Source: CAZJBP01 sp964544115 (GTDB taxonomy: Bacteria > Verrucomicrobiota > Kiritimatiellia > UBA8416 > JADHWI01). From it: DNA of 24,843 nt. Shown piece after piece: positions 14,945 through 23,230 of this stretch. Made by a program: the position numbers and the translations under genes. The notes beneath the pieces were generated by a model that did not search any database, was not told the DNA's origin, and was given only the letters and a program-made list of their open reading frames with translations. Every line of letters starts with the position of its first letter. Position 1 is the stretch's first letter. Location: NCBI GenBank assembly GCA_964544115.1, contig CAZJBP010000034.1:1-24843 (forward strand), in the 5' to 3' direction.

Positions 14945-16615
14945 ATGGTAAAGACAACAGCCCAACTGTGGCGGGCCCTGGCGTCCCTGCTCAGCGGGGC
15001 CATCCTGGCCTCGTGCTTCCCGCCGTCCCCGAGCGGGGAGGCCGCGTACCTGGCGCTGGTTCCGTTGATCGTCCTGACGCGCTTCTCGTCCGTGCGCCAG
15101 TCGTTCTTCTGGGGGTGGATCTCCGGCCTGGTGCTCTGGCTTTGGACGCTGACCTGGCTGCTGCGACTGGCGGACACGGGCGGGCCGCTGCCGGTGGTCG
15201 TGCTGGGCTGGCTGGCGCTCTCGGCTTACTCCGCGCTGTATCTCGGCGCATTCGCGGCGCTCTCGGCGCGGCTCCATGCGGCGCTGGGGCTCTCGGCGGG
15301 CGCCCCGACGATGAGCCGCACGTCGGCGTCGCTCCGCACGGTCCTGCTGGTGGCGCTGCTGCCGCTGGTGTGGGTGGGCCTGGAGTACCTGCGGTCGACG
15401 CTCCTGACCGGCTTCCCGTGGAACCACCTGGGCGTGACGCAGTACCGCAACCTCGCCGCGATCCAGGTGGCGGAGTGGGGCGGCGTCTATGCCGTGTCGG
15501 CGCTGATCATGGTCATGAACGCGGGAGTGGCGCTGCCCGTGTCCGATGGTCTGAAGGCGTTCTCTGCGCGCAAGCGCTTCCACTTTGAGCTGGCCCTGGC
15601 TCTGGCGGCCTGCGGCGCGGCCTGGGCGTGGGGCGCCGCCCGCTCGGGAGAAGTGCGCGCCGCGGGTGCAGACGGGGAGACGGTACGCGTGGTGGTCGTC
15701 CAGCCGGCGATCTCCCAGTTGGAAAAGTGGAATGAGTCGTCCGTGGACGACGTCTTCAACCTGTTGAGCGCCCAATCCGACCTCGCCATGGCGATGCATC
15801 CGGCCCTGATGGTGTGGCCCGAGACCGCCGTTCCCGGCCCGCTGCCGGGCGACCCCGATTCGTTGGCCTTCGTCCGCCGGTACGCCACCAACGGGGTCCC
15901 CGTGCTGGCCGGAGCGCTCGAAATCGAGCAAACCGGATCCGACGAGTGGCGGTGCTGGAACAGCTCGTTCCTCGTCGACACCCGCGGCGAGCTGGCCGCC
16001 CGCTACCGCAAGATGCACCTCGTGCCGTTCGGCGAGTACATTCCGCTGGATCGCCTCCTTCCGTTCCTTCAACGCCTCTCGCCCCTGGGCATCAGTTGCC
16101 TGCCGGGCGACCGGATGACCGTCTTTTCCGTGCCGGGGCGGAAGGATGCCGCCTTCTCGGTGCTGATCTGTTTCGAGGACGCCTTTGCGGGCCTGGCGCG
16201 CCTGGCGGTGCGCAGCGGCGCGCGGTTCCTGGTCAACCAGACGAACGACGCCTGGTTCGACGGGTCGGCCGGTGCGCGGCAGCACATGAGCCAGTGCGTG
16301 TTCCGGTGCGTCGAGAATCGCGTTCCCGCCGTGCGCGCCTCGAACACGGGGGTGACGTGTTTCATCGATCGCAACGGCGCTGTGAGCGAACTCACAGGCG
16401 CGCGGGATCCTGGCGCACCGTCGGCCGGATTCGGCGTTTACGCCGTGCCGACAGCAGGTCCGCTCCCCGCGGTCACCCGCTACACGCGCCTCGGCGATGC
16501 CGGCTTTGCCCTGCCCTGCGCCCTGCTGGCGGCCGGGTTGCTGTACTGGACCGTCCGCCCGGTGGCGCTGTGGAAGAGGTGGCGGGATACGGGAGCGACG
16601 TGTGACGTGGTGTGA
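14945..16615 (+). CDS. lnt: apolipoprotein N-acyltransferase
   Basis: The 556-residue membrane enzyme adds the third acyl chain to lipoproteins in the inner membrane, the last step of their maturation. The N-terminal half has about seven hydrophobic helices, including WISGLVLWLWTLTWLLR and LEYLRSTLLTGFPWNHLG, the latter a typical Lnt motif. The periplasmic nitrilase domain follows, with the catalytic triad Glu in VWPETAVPG (E293), Lys in YRKMHLVPFGEY (K356) and Cys in LICFEDAF (C409), then NQTNDAWFDGSAGARQH. A final helix is near residues 515-537. It starts 1 bp after the secA stop, with no separate ribosome site visible, so coupling is likely. Its end overlaps the next gene by 14 bp. Presence of lnt supports a Gram-negative cell with the lipoproteins found elsewhere in this window. 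Confidence 0.93.
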   Translation: MVKTTAQLWRALASLLSGAILASCFPPSPSGEAAYLALVPLIVLTRFSSVRQSFFWGWISGLVLWLWTLTWLLRLADTGGPLPVVVLGWLALSAYSALYLGAFAALSARLHAALGLSAGAPTMSRTSASLRTVLLVALLPLVWVGLEYLRSTLLTGFPWNHLGVTQYRNLAAIQVAEWGGVYAVSALIMVMNAGVALPVSDGLKAFSARKRFHFELALALAACGAAWAWGAARSGEVRAAGADGETVRVVVVQPAISQLEKWNESSVDDVFNLLSAQSDLAMAMHPALMVWPETAVPGPLPGDPDSLAFVRRYATNGVPVLAGALEIEQTGSDEWRCWNSSFLVDTRGELAARYRKMHLVPFGEYIPLDRLLPFLQRLSPLGISCLPGDRMTVFSVPGRKDAAFSVLICFEDAFAGLARLAVRSGARFLVNQTNDAWFDGSAGARQHMSQCVFRCVENRVPAVRASNTGVTCFIDRNGAVSELTGARDPGAPSAGFGVYAVPTAGPLPAVTRYTRLGDAGFALPCALLAAGLLYWTVRPVALWKRWRDTGATCDVV

Positions 16616-17807
16616 AGAGTGCGTCCGGACCGTGATCACGCCGGGTGGGAACGGGTACATTCTACCCCTTCGCCGTGGTCGTGCTGTGCGCGCCGCCGGC
16701 TGGGGATTGGCCGCATTCGGAGCGCTGATCACAGCGTTCATGGTCTTCTGGATGAGCAGCCCGATCGGGGATGTCTTCCGGACGACATCCCCGATGCGCT
16801 GGTTCATGCTGGCGTTCGGCCTGACCGGCTTGATTGGCCTGATCCCCGGGCTGGGCATGCTGATCCTCGGCGTGGGGCTGGTGTTGGGCCGGTCGCGGTG
16901 CGAGGTCGAGGTGTCGGCAGGCCGTCTGCTGCTGTCCGAACGCGTGGGCCCTTTCGCGTGGCGGTTCAAACGTCGGACCGGGGACGTCCGGCACCTTGTA
17001 CTGCAGGCCGGTCCGGCGATTGCCGGGAGCGCTTGCGACCAGGCGGCTCCCTCGTCCAGCGACGGCGCCTTCGGCTGCATCGTGGCCGGAGGTGCCGGAA
17101 GGAATCGCCTGTTGATCGGCCTCGGATACCCGCTCGCCGTGTTGAAGCCGCTGGCGGAGCGGCTGGCGGCAGACCTCAATACGACGACGGTGCTTTCCCA
17201 TGCGCAGGGCGACCCGGTCACCGTGGTCGATGCGGATCAGGCGCGGGAGGCTGAACTGGCACGGCTGCTGGAGCACCCGCCGAAGACCGATATCGTGCTG
17301 AAGACCCTTCCCGATGGCGTGGCGCTTTCCGTTCCTGCGGCGGGACTGTGGCGCGGTTCGAAGGGCCTGTTCCTGTTTGCGATCCTCTGGAACGGCTTCA
17401 TCACCGTCTTCGTGTCTGTCCTGCTGGCGGGGTGGGTACGTAACCGGGGGGGCGGCGGCCCGCCCGCGGCGCTGGGCCTGTTCATGATCCCGTTCCTGGC
17501 GGTCGGAGTTGCGGTCCTGCTGATCGCCGTAAACATGGGGCGGTGCCACGTGCTGCTGGCCGTGACCGGAGGGGCACTGACCGTGCGCCAGATCGGCCCG
17601 TTCAAGACTCGAGAGTCGCACCTGCCGCTCACGGACATTGCCGACATCCGCGTGGGTCCGAGCGGCATGTCCGTCAATAACCGTCCGGTCCTCGAGCTCC
17701 AGATCCATCCGCACGAGGGAAAGAAAGTGGGGCTGTTGTCTCAGCGCAGCGAAGACGAGCTCCGCTGGCTGGCCGCCGTTCTGCAGAAGGCCGTTCGCGG
17801 AGCGTGA
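16602..17807 (+). CDS. membrane protein with two tandem [TM hairpin + PH-like] repeats
   Basis: From GTG 16602 (GGGAG 6 nt upstream, inside the end of lnt) the product is 401 residues; GTG 16632 is an alternative start. It appears internally duplicated. Unit 1: helices at about 31-51 and 66-96, then a beta-rich soluble part beginning GRSRCEVEVSAGRLLLSERVGPF and ending near 190. Unit 2: helices at about 254-279 and 289-313, then GRCHVLLAVTGGALTVRQIGPF and a similar soluble part ending in an amphipathic helix (DELRWLAAVLQKAV). The shared 'GR..V..GG/AGxLxxxxxGPF' pattern is the evidence for duplication. The architecture resembles bacterial membrane-bound PH-like (bPH_2-type) proteins. Function is unknown; location directly after lnt suggests envelope biology, but that is inference. 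Confidence 0.72.
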   Translation: MTWCEECVRTVITPGGNGYILPLRRGRAVRAAGWGLAAFGALITAFMVFWMSSPIGDVFRTTSPMRWFMLAFGLTGLIGLIPGLGMLILGVGLVLGRSRCEVEVSAGRLLLSERVGPFAWRFKRRTGDVRHLVLQAGPAIAGSACDQAAPSSSDGAFGCIVAGGAGRNRLLIGLGYPLAVLKPLAERLAADLNTTTVLSHAQGDPVTVVDADQAREAELARLLEHPPKTDIVLKTLPDGVALSVPAAGLWRGSKGLFLFAILWNGFITVFVSVLLAGWVRNRGGGGPPAALGLFMIPFLAVGVAVLLIAVNMGRCHVLLAVTGGALTVRQIGPFKTRESHLPLTDIADIRVGPSGMSVNNRPVLELQIHPHEGKKVGLLSQRSEDELRWLAAVLQKAVRGA

Positions 17808-17831
17808 TGCGACGGCGCCGACGGGATATCC

Positions 17832-17861
17832 TTGAGTCGCCTTTGCCGGCTGGGCTAGACT
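17832..17861 (+). promoter_or_regulatory. candidate promoter for prfB-yicC-gmk
   Basis: TTGAGT (17832-17837) and TAGACT (17856-17861) are 18 nt apart, each matching consensus at 4 positions. It lies in the 103-bp gap after the duplicated membrane-protein gene. A palindrome GCGGGCT-G-AGCCCGC (17874-17888) follows in the presumed leader. Confidence 0.35.
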
Positions 17862-17910
17862 CCGGCAGTCAACGCGGGCTGAGCCCGCCGCTGAAGAGAG
17901 GGAGAGCGCG

Positions 17911-19057
17911 ATGTTGGACGAAATTAAGACCCGCCTGTCGGAGATGCACGAGCACGTAGTGGAAATGCGAGGTTATCTTTGACGTCGCCAGCCATGTGAA
18001 ACGGCTGGCCGAGCTGGATGCGCGCGCCGGCGAGCCCTCCTTCTGGAACGATTCGAACAGCGCCCGGACGGTCATCGAGGAGGCGAACAAGCATCGCGCG
18101 GTCGTCCGCCCGTTCAGCGACATGGTCAAGGCCCTCGAGGACGCGACCGTGCTGACCGAGCTGGCCGAGGCCGAACCCGAGGGGCCCACCCGGGACGCCT
18201 CCCTGCGGGAGGTCGGCGAACTGCTCTCGACGTGTTCGGCGCGGTTCGAGACGCTGGAGATGACCTCCCTGCTCAACGGGCGGTTCGATTCCCACAATGC
18301 GTACCTGACGCTTCATGCCGGCGCCGGCGGCACGGAGTCGTGCGACTGGGCGGAGATGCTTCTGCGCATGTACCGTCACTACTGCGAGGACCACGGCTTT
18401 CAGCTCGAGATTGAAGACGTGCAACCGGGCGAGGAAGCGGGCATCCGCAGCGTGACGTTCGCCGTCATGGGGCCCTACGCGTACGGGACGATGAGCACCG
18501 AGCGGGGCGTTCACCGCCTCGTGCGCATCAGCCCGTTCGACGCGAACAAGCGGCGGCACACCTCCTTCGTGGCCCTGGACGTGGTGGCCGAGGTCGACGA
18601 CGTCGAGGTGGACCTCAACGAGGACGACCTGAGGGTCGACACCTACCGCTCCAGCGGCTCCGGCGGCCAGCACGTCAACCGCACGGACTCGGCGATCCGC
18701 CTCACGCACAGGCCCTCGGGCATCGTCGTGTCCTGCCAGGCCGAGCGGTCGCAGCACAAGAACCGCGCGAAGGCCATGAGCATGCTCCGCGCGCGGTTGT
18801 ACGAGTGGATGGAGGACCAGAAGCGGCGCGACCTGGAGCGGTTCTACGGCCAGAAGGGCGAGATCGCCTGGGGTAGCCAGATCCGGTCGTACGTCTTGCA
18901 GCCGTACACGCTGGCCAAGGACCACCGCACGGGCGTGGAAACCTCCAATATCCGCGCCGTGCTCGACGGCGAGATCCAGATGTTTATCGATGCCTACCTG
19001 AAGAAGCGCGCGCAGGACGCGGCGGCCGCCGGCGCCGCGGCCGGCGGGAAGAAGTGA
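17911..19057 (+). CDS. prfB: peptide chain release factor 2, with programmed +1 frameshift
   Basis: RF2 releases finished peptides at UGA and UAA codons. Translation starts at ATG 17911 (purine-rich GAGGGAGAG upstream), runs 23 codons to MRGYL, and meets an in-frame TGA (17980-17982). The sequence GAGGT-TAT-CTT-TGA-C is the classic RF2 autoregulatory site: an internal Shine-Dalgarno-like GAGGT, a slippery CTT and a UGA in poor context followed by C. Skipping the T at 17980 continues at GAC (17981) as LDVASHVKRLAEL, giving 381 residues in all. The SPF codon-recognition tripeptide (S207-F209) and the catalytic GGQ in SGSGGQHVNRTDSA (251-253) match E. coli RF2 (SPF 205-207, GGQ 250-252). Reading only from ATG 17996 would wrongly drop the N-terminus. 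yicC starts 9 bp downstream. Confidence 0.95.
17971..17983 (+). promoter_or_regulatory. RF2 programmed +1 frameshift site
   Basis: GGTTATCTTTGAC, preceded by GA so that GAGGT sits 3 nt before the CTT codon, matches the conserved CTT-TGA-C frameshift signal. The stimulatory Shine-Dalgarno-like element is GAGGT rather than E. coli AGGGGG. When RF2 is scarce, ribosomes pause at the UGA and slip +1. Confidence 0.93.
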
Positions 19058-19066
19058 GGTGATCCG

Positions 19067-19948
19067 ATGCCACTGATCAGCATGACGGGGTTCGGACGCG
19101 GCGAGGCGAGTGGCGCCGGCGTGAAGGTGGATGTTGAGCTGAGTTCGGTGAACCGAAAGCAGTTCGAGGCCCGGATCAGCCTGCCGCGGGGGTGGGCGAC
19201 CCTCGAGTCCCGCGTCTACGAGGTGATTCACAAGTCCGTCCGGCGCGGCCACGTGACCGGCAACGTCAAGGTCAGCATGGCCGGTGGGCCGCAGCGGCGC
19301 GTCCGCGTGGATACCGAGGCGGCGGCGGCGCTGATCCGCGACCTGCGGGCCACGGCGGCGGCGCTGAACCTCCGCGACGACCTCGGCGCGAGCGCCCTGG
19401 CATCGCTGCCGGACCTGTTTGTGGTCGAGGGCGTGCCCGAGGACGCCGAGCCGCTGTGGCCGATCGTGCAGCGCGCCCTGGGGCATGCGGTGGCCGACCT
19501 GCGTCGCATGGAGACGGTCGAGGGGAAGGCCCTGGAGAAGGACGTGGCCGGCCGGGTTCGGCGCCTTGAGCGCCGGCTGACCCGGATTCGCGCGCAGGCC
19601 CGCCGGGTGGTGCCGCGCTACCGCGAACTGCTGACCGAGCGCCTGGCGCGCGCCGGGGTGGAGGCCGACCCCGACGGGCAGGGGCTGTGGAAGGAAATCG
19701 TCGTGTACGCCGACCGCTGCGACGTCTCCGAGGAAGTGACGCGCCTGCAGAGCCACTTCGCTCAGGCGCGGGACCTGATCAGCGCGCACGAGCCCTCGGG
19801 CCGGGCGCTGGACTTCCTCTGCCAGGAAATGTTTCGCGAGATCAACACGATCGGCTCGAAGGCGAATGACGCGACCATCGCGTCGCACGTCGTGCATTTC
19901 AAAACCGATCTGGAAGCGATGCGCGAGCAGATCCAGAACGTGGAGTAG
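19067..19948 (+). CDS. YicC family endoribonuclease
   Basis: The 293-residue product has the hallmark N-terminus SMTGFGRGEASG and the conserved C-terminal block SGRALDFLCQEMFREINTIGSKANDATIA, ending with EAMREQIQNVE as in YicC. YicC-type proteins are endoribonucleases; E. coli YicC takes part in degradation of the small RNA RyhB. The N-terminal YicC-like and C-terminal DUF1732 regions are both complete and the length (about 290) is normal. GAGGTGAT, overlapping the prfB stop, serves as ribosome site. The order yicC followed by gmk is common in bacteria and supports both calls. Confidence 0.93.
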   Translation: MPLISMTGFGRGEASGAGVKVDVELSSVNRKQFEARISLPRGWATLESRVYEVIHKSVRRGHVTGNVKVSMAGGPQRRVRVDTEAAAALIRDLRATAAALNLRDDLGASALASLPDLFVVEGVPEDAEPLWPIVQRALGHAVADLRRMETVEGKALEKDVAGRVRRLERRLTRIRAQARRVVPRYRELLTERLARAGVEADPDGQGLWKEIVVYADRCDVSEEVTRLQSHFAQARDLISAHEPSGRALDFLCQEMFREINTIGSKANDATIASHVVHFKTDLEAMREQIQNVE

Positions 19949-19981
19949 ACGCGCTTCCGCCGCGAAAGGGGATCAGCCCGA

Positions 19982-20593
19982 ATGCCAGTGACCCGCACGC
20001 TCCTGATCGTGGTCTCAGCCCCCTCGGGGGCGGGCAAGACCACCCTGTGCGACCGGCTGCGGCGCGAGCACCCGGAGCTTGCGTATTCCGTTTCCTGCAC
20101 CACCCGCGCTCCGCGGGGTCAGGAGGTGGACGGCGAGGACTACGTCTTCCTGACGCCGGCCGAGTTCGAGCGGCGCGTGGCGCAAGGGCTCTTTCTTGAA
20201 CACGCCGTGGTCCACGGCAACCGCTACGGAACGCTGAAAGAAACGGTGCGCGCCGCCATGGCGGCGGGGCACAGCGTCCTGATGGACATCGACGTCCAGG
20301 GCGCGGCCCAGATTCGCGAGCGCGTGGCCGCTCTGCCGGCCGGGGACCCCCTGCGGGAGGGCTTCGTCGATATCTTTATCGAGCCGCCGTCGCTGGACGC
20401 GCTCCGTCGCCGGCTCGAACGTCGGGCCGAGGATGCCCCGGACGTTATTGAGCGTCGCCTGCGCCAGGCCGAGGTCGAACTGGCGCGGCGCGGCGAATAC
20501 CGGCACCGCATCGTCAACGACGATCTGGATCGCGCCTACGCCGAATTCCGCGACTGCATACGGGGCGAAATGAGCGCGGCGACGGGCAAGTAG
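19982..20593 (+). CDS. gmk: guanylate kinase
   Basis: The 203-residue enzyme phosphorylates GMP (and dGMP) to GDP with ATP. The P-loop SAPSGAGKTT is at residues 12-21. The GMP-binding segment SVSCTTRAPRGQEVDGEDYVFLTPAEF, followed by FLEHAVVHGNRYGT, is clear. VLMDIDVQGAAQI is the Walker-B-like strand, and the lid contains RRLERRAEDAPDVIERRLRQAEVE. All motifs are in order and the length is typical. AAGGGGAT lies about 9 nt before ATG 19982. It is the last gene of the plus-strand core block; about 100 bp without a clear terminator separate it from the convergent toxin gene. Confidence 0.94.
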   Translation: MPVTRTLLIVVSAPSGAGKTTLCDRLRREHPELAYSVSCTTRAPRGQEVDGEDYVFLTPAEFERRVAQGLFLEHAVVHGNRYGTLKETVRAAMAAGHSVLMDIDVQGAAQIRERVAALPAGDPLREGFVDIFIEPPSLDALRRRLERRAEDAPDVIERRLRQAEVELARRGEYRHRIVNDDLDRAYAEFRDCIRGEMSAATGK

Positions 20594-20694
20594 TCCGGTG
20601 GTCCGGCCGTCGGCGGAGGCGCGGATGCGTCGGGCGTGGCTGTGCGGCAATACCCGGCGGCATCAAGGGCTGACCTTTGGCGGGTCGATCCGGC

Positions 20695-20994
20695 TCAGAC
20701 GACGTCTTCGCCAGCGCGCAGGACGTCTTGCGCTCCGTGGATGACCGCTATGACGTCGATCTGGCCGGGCCTGATGTGGTAGATGACGCGGTACGGTCCC
20801 TCGATCATTTCTCGAATCTGCTCCATGTCGTATTCTGGAACCCGACGACCAGAGTGGGGGACGTCCGCAATCTGCTGCGAACGACGGGTCAGGCGGTCCA
20901 CCACGCGCAATGCGTATTCCGGCGAGTCTTGTGCAATGTAAGCATGAATGGCGGCGAGATGCTTCTGCGCCGTCTCTGTCCAGTGAACTCTCAT
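20695..20994 (-). CDS. ParE/RelE-superfamily toxin
   Basis: The 99-residue product has the ParE/RelE pattern: an N-terminal strand VHWTETAQKHLAAIHAYIAQDSP, helices with RVVDRLTRRSQQIADVPHSGRRVPEY, then IREMIEGPYRVIYHIRPGQIDVIAVIHGAQDV. This family contains gyrase inhibitors (ParE) and ribosome-dependent mRNA interferases (RelE). The YRVIYHI segment and 'HGAQDVL' end look more ParE-like, but the target cannot be fixed from sequence. Its ATG overlaps the antitoxin stop (ATGA on the minus strand at 20994-20991), the usual coupling with the antitoxin gene upstream. Confidence 0.87.
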   Translation of the reverse strand: MRVHWTETAQKHLAAIHAYIAQDSPEYALRVVDRLTRRSQQIADVPHSGRRVPEYDMEQIREMIEGPYRVIYHIRPGQIDVIAVIHGAQDVLRAGEDVV

Positions 20995-21179
20995 TCGGGC
21001 AGGCCGTAGTTCGCCCGGACTTCTCTCACATGCTTCGTGCGTTCCGCCCGGCTATCTGCAAGCCCTCGCTCGATGACTTCACGCACGTATATCTCGTGCA
21101 TGAGGTCATCCCATGTCGCCCTGTCCGGCAGGCGGTCCACCAACCTGTGGGCCTCTTCCTTCTTCATCACCGTTGCCAT
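20991..21179 (-). CDS. antitoxin of the ParE/RelE-type pair
   Basis: The 62-residue product, with GGAGAGG just upstream of ATG 21179, precedes and overlaps the toxin gene by 4 bp. It is mostly helical and highly charged: MKKEEAHRLVDRLPDRATWDDLMHEI, then a basic helix and a short C-terminal tail. It resembles the small antitoxins often found next to RelE/ParE toxins rather than a classical ribbon-helix-helix ParD; I see no clear DNA-binding domain. Antitoxin identity rests mainly on position, size and charge. Confidence 0.78.
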   Translation of the reverse strand: MATVMKKEEAHRLVDRLPDRATWDDLMHEIYVREVIERGLADSRAERTKHVREVRANYGLPE

Positions 21180-21259
21180 TGTCGCCTCTCCTTCATGCGC
21201 ATGAGGCTAGTGGATCGCTGGGGGCGGGTCAATCTCCTCGACATCTCCTCGATCCGGCT

Positions 21260-23101
21260 TCAGGCGCCGAGCGGCGCGTCGGGGTCGGGATAGAAGCCAG
21301 CCTCCATGAGGGCGATGGTGCCGAGCAGGCCGCCCCAGTAATAGAACGAGTCCCCCCCGGCCTTGCCCTGGGCCACGGTGTTGTCGCCGGTCTCCGCATT
21401 GTAGTTCTCAAGCACATGGCCGTGTGTGCGCCAGCTCTTGAGCAGCAGCGCCTTGGATTTCTCGACGAGATCCCTGCGCGCCTGGGGCTGTCCGCCGCGG
21501 CGCAGGCTGATATAGGTCAGGAAATTCATGGGTCCCCAGATCCGTCCGCGCCAGTAGCTCTGCTCTGAATAGGCCGGATCGCTGCGCGCAATAGACGGCA
21601 GCACCCACTCGCCCCAGAACTCGGCGGGATTGTAGAAGTGCTCGCGAATCATGCGCTCCGCCTGCTCGGGCGTGGCCGCCCGCGCCAGGAGTGAATAGAA
21701 ATTCGTCGGGGAGATGCGGCGGCTCAATTCGCCGGTATCCACGCGCTTGTTCAGGAACAGGCCGAAGGACCCATCCCAGAGCTCCGCCGACATGGCGGCA
21801 CGCACCGTTGCGGCGCGATGGCGCAGTTCCGCGTCGTCGTCGGCGCGGCCCAGTACAGCGGCGATGTCGGCAAGCGCCTCGCAGTCGGCGACGTACAGGC
21901 CGTTCAGCCCCACGTCCCACATCTGCAGGAGATGGCGCTGATTGTCGAAGGGCACATCGTCATACATGGGGGAGTTGTCCAGGCCGGATTCCAGCGAGGC
22001 GGCAAAGCGCTCATTCACGGCGTTGGTTTCCCAGTAGGCGTCGTAGACCGGCTCGTAGGGCGTGGATCCCCAGGACAACAGGTCGCCGTTGTTCCGGCGG
22101 GCGCTCCACCACCAGCGGTTCCAGGTCAGCAGGTTCGGGTAGACCTCTTCCAGGAACCATCGGGCCCGGTGGCCGCGATAGATTTCCCGGCACACCCACG
22201 CGCCCACGGGTGGCTCGGATCGGTCCCGGCTGGAGAAGCCGGTGGCATTGACGAAGTTGGGGACCAGCCCCTCGGGCGTGATCTCGTGGGTGATGGCAAT
22301 CGCGTTGGCCATGGCCAGGTCAGGATTGTCAACGGACAGCATGTACGCGGCGAAGTAAGTGTCCCACTCGAACAGGACCCAGCCATGGCTGCTGCACCAG
22401 GTGCGCGCCACGGGCGTGATCACGCGGTCCCGGACGGGGTCATAGATGGTGTTCCAGGCCAGGACCGAGCGGATGGGGCGGGACACCTCAGCCAGTTCGT
22501 CGTACCGGGCCAAGCCCTGTTCCTCGGACCTTCGCTGTCGTGCGAGCACAGCCTCGATGTCTGCCACGCTCCGCGCGCGGCCGGTGCTGAGCCCGACGGG
22601 ACCCGTGAGGGGCAGGGCCAGGTACGGCGACAGCGACCAGACGCAACCTTCCGGCACGGTCGCCGACGTGGCGAAGAGATCGATGCGTCGCACGCCGGCT
22701 TCGCCGCGCAGGGCGTTGCCATCCCGTCGCCATGAGCCCGGGCGGTTCCAGAGCAGGCCGCATTCCGCCACGAGCAGCGCCGGGTACTTCTGCATGGCCA
22801 GCGGCGTCACCAGGGCGACCCAATCGCCGCCGTCCAACCCGGTTTCCACCCGCAGGCAGATATCCTCCCAGGTGAGCGTCAGGTCCGTGTACGCGCCGTC
22901 ATAGGAGCGCAAGCCCGGGACGACATTGATGTGTCCCTTCACGATCTCGCGCAGGTGCTGGCCATTCCGGTACTCCTTGATGCCGAGGTTGATCGCCAGG
23001 CCCTCCGGCATGAGCACGTGGGCCAGCATGTTCTTCACATACCACGTGTTCCATCCGCTCAGCATTCGATCCATCAGCGCTCGATACTCAGTAGGCTCCA
23101 T
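21260..23101 (-). CDS. GH63-type glycosidase (mannosylglycerate hydrolase/alpha-glucosidase-like)
   Basis: The 613-residue product is an (alpha/alpha)6-barrel glycosidase. Signatures are HGWVLFEWDTYFAAYM, SLESGLDNSPMYDD (candidate general acid D375), YWRGRIWGPMNFL and ENYNAETG (candidate base E565), all typical of GH63 and related mannosylglycerate or glucosylglycerate hydrolases. An N-terminal beta domain (about residues 1-200) precedes the barrel. No signal peptide is present, so it is probably cytoplasmic. The exact substrate (alpha-glucoside, mannosylglycerate or glucosylglycerate) cannot be decided. The ATG lies inside the tail of a URO-D-like reading frame (stop at 23088), giving a 14-bp overlap. 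No strong ribosome site is visible, so it was probably translated by coupling to that now-lost upstream gene. Confidence 0.87.
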   Translation of the reverse strand: MEPTEYRALMDRMLSGWNTWYVKNMLAHVLMPEGLAINLGIKEYRNGQHLREIVKGHINVVPGLRSYDGAYTDLTLTWEDICLRVETGLDGGDWVALVTPLAMQKYPALLVAECGLLWNRPGSWRRDGNALRGEAGVRRIDLFATSATVPEGCVWSLSPYLALPLTGPVGLSTGRARSVADIEAVLARQRRSEEQGLARYDELAEVSRPIRSVLAWNTIYDPVRDRVITPVARTWCSSHGWVLFEWDTYFAAYMLSVDNPDLAMANAIAITHEITPEGLVPNFVNATGFSSRDRSEPPVGAWVCREIYRGHRARWFLEEVYPNLLTWNRWWWSARRNNGDLLSWGSTPYEPVYDAYWETNAVNERFAASLESGLDNSPMYDDVPFDNQRHLLQMWDVGLNGLYVADCEALADIAAVLGRADDDAELRHRAATVRAAMSAELWDGSFGLFLNKRVDTGELSRRISPTNFYSLLARAATPEQAERMIREHFYNPAEFWGEWVLPSIARSDPAYSEQSYWRGRIWGPMNFLTYISLRRGGQPQARRDLVEKSKALLLKSWRTHGHVLENYNAETGDNTVAQGKAGGDSFYYWGGLLGTIALMEAGFYPDPDAPLGA

Positions 23102-23217
23102 GTGTCCTCGCCGTCTCGTACATGGCCACGACGTTCTCGGTGGGAGAATTGTCCTGCAGTTGGTGAGTAGGGGCGAAGCAGTAGCCGCCCCTGGGCATCA
23201 TGATGTCGTTGGGGGCG
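23088..23217 (-). pseudogene. C-terminal remnant of a uroporphyrinogen-decarboxylase-family gene
   Basis: On the minus strand, a frame ending at TGA 23090-23088 encodes NDIMMPRGGYCFAPTHQLQD followed by NSPTENVVAMYETARTHGAY. This closely matches the last 35-40 residues of URO-D/MtaA-like proteins (the pattern GGYxFAPxHxxQxxxPxENxxAMYExxRxxGxY). Upstream, the same frame loses any resemblance by about 23217 and closes at a TGA near 23356. The remaining 300 or so residues, including the start, are missing. The remnant overlaps the GH63 start by 14 bp, so it was once the upstream cistron. URO-D-like proteins of this type are often encoded beside carbohydrate genes in environmental bacteria, with roles in methyl transfer or unknown chemistry. 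Confidence 0.7.
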
Positions 23218-23230
23218 AAGTGCGGAGCGG

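Noticed and set aside
11824..15177. Very long open frame antisense to secA
   Set aside because: It mirrors the codon bias of a GC-rich gene; the plus strand has unmistakable SecA motifs, and the antisense translation is a low-complexity His/Leu/Arg/Asp mix.
17980..17982. In-frame TGA in prfB as a nonsense mutation
   Set aside because: The context is the conserved RF2 frameshift signal, and protein homology continues perfectly in the +1 frame.
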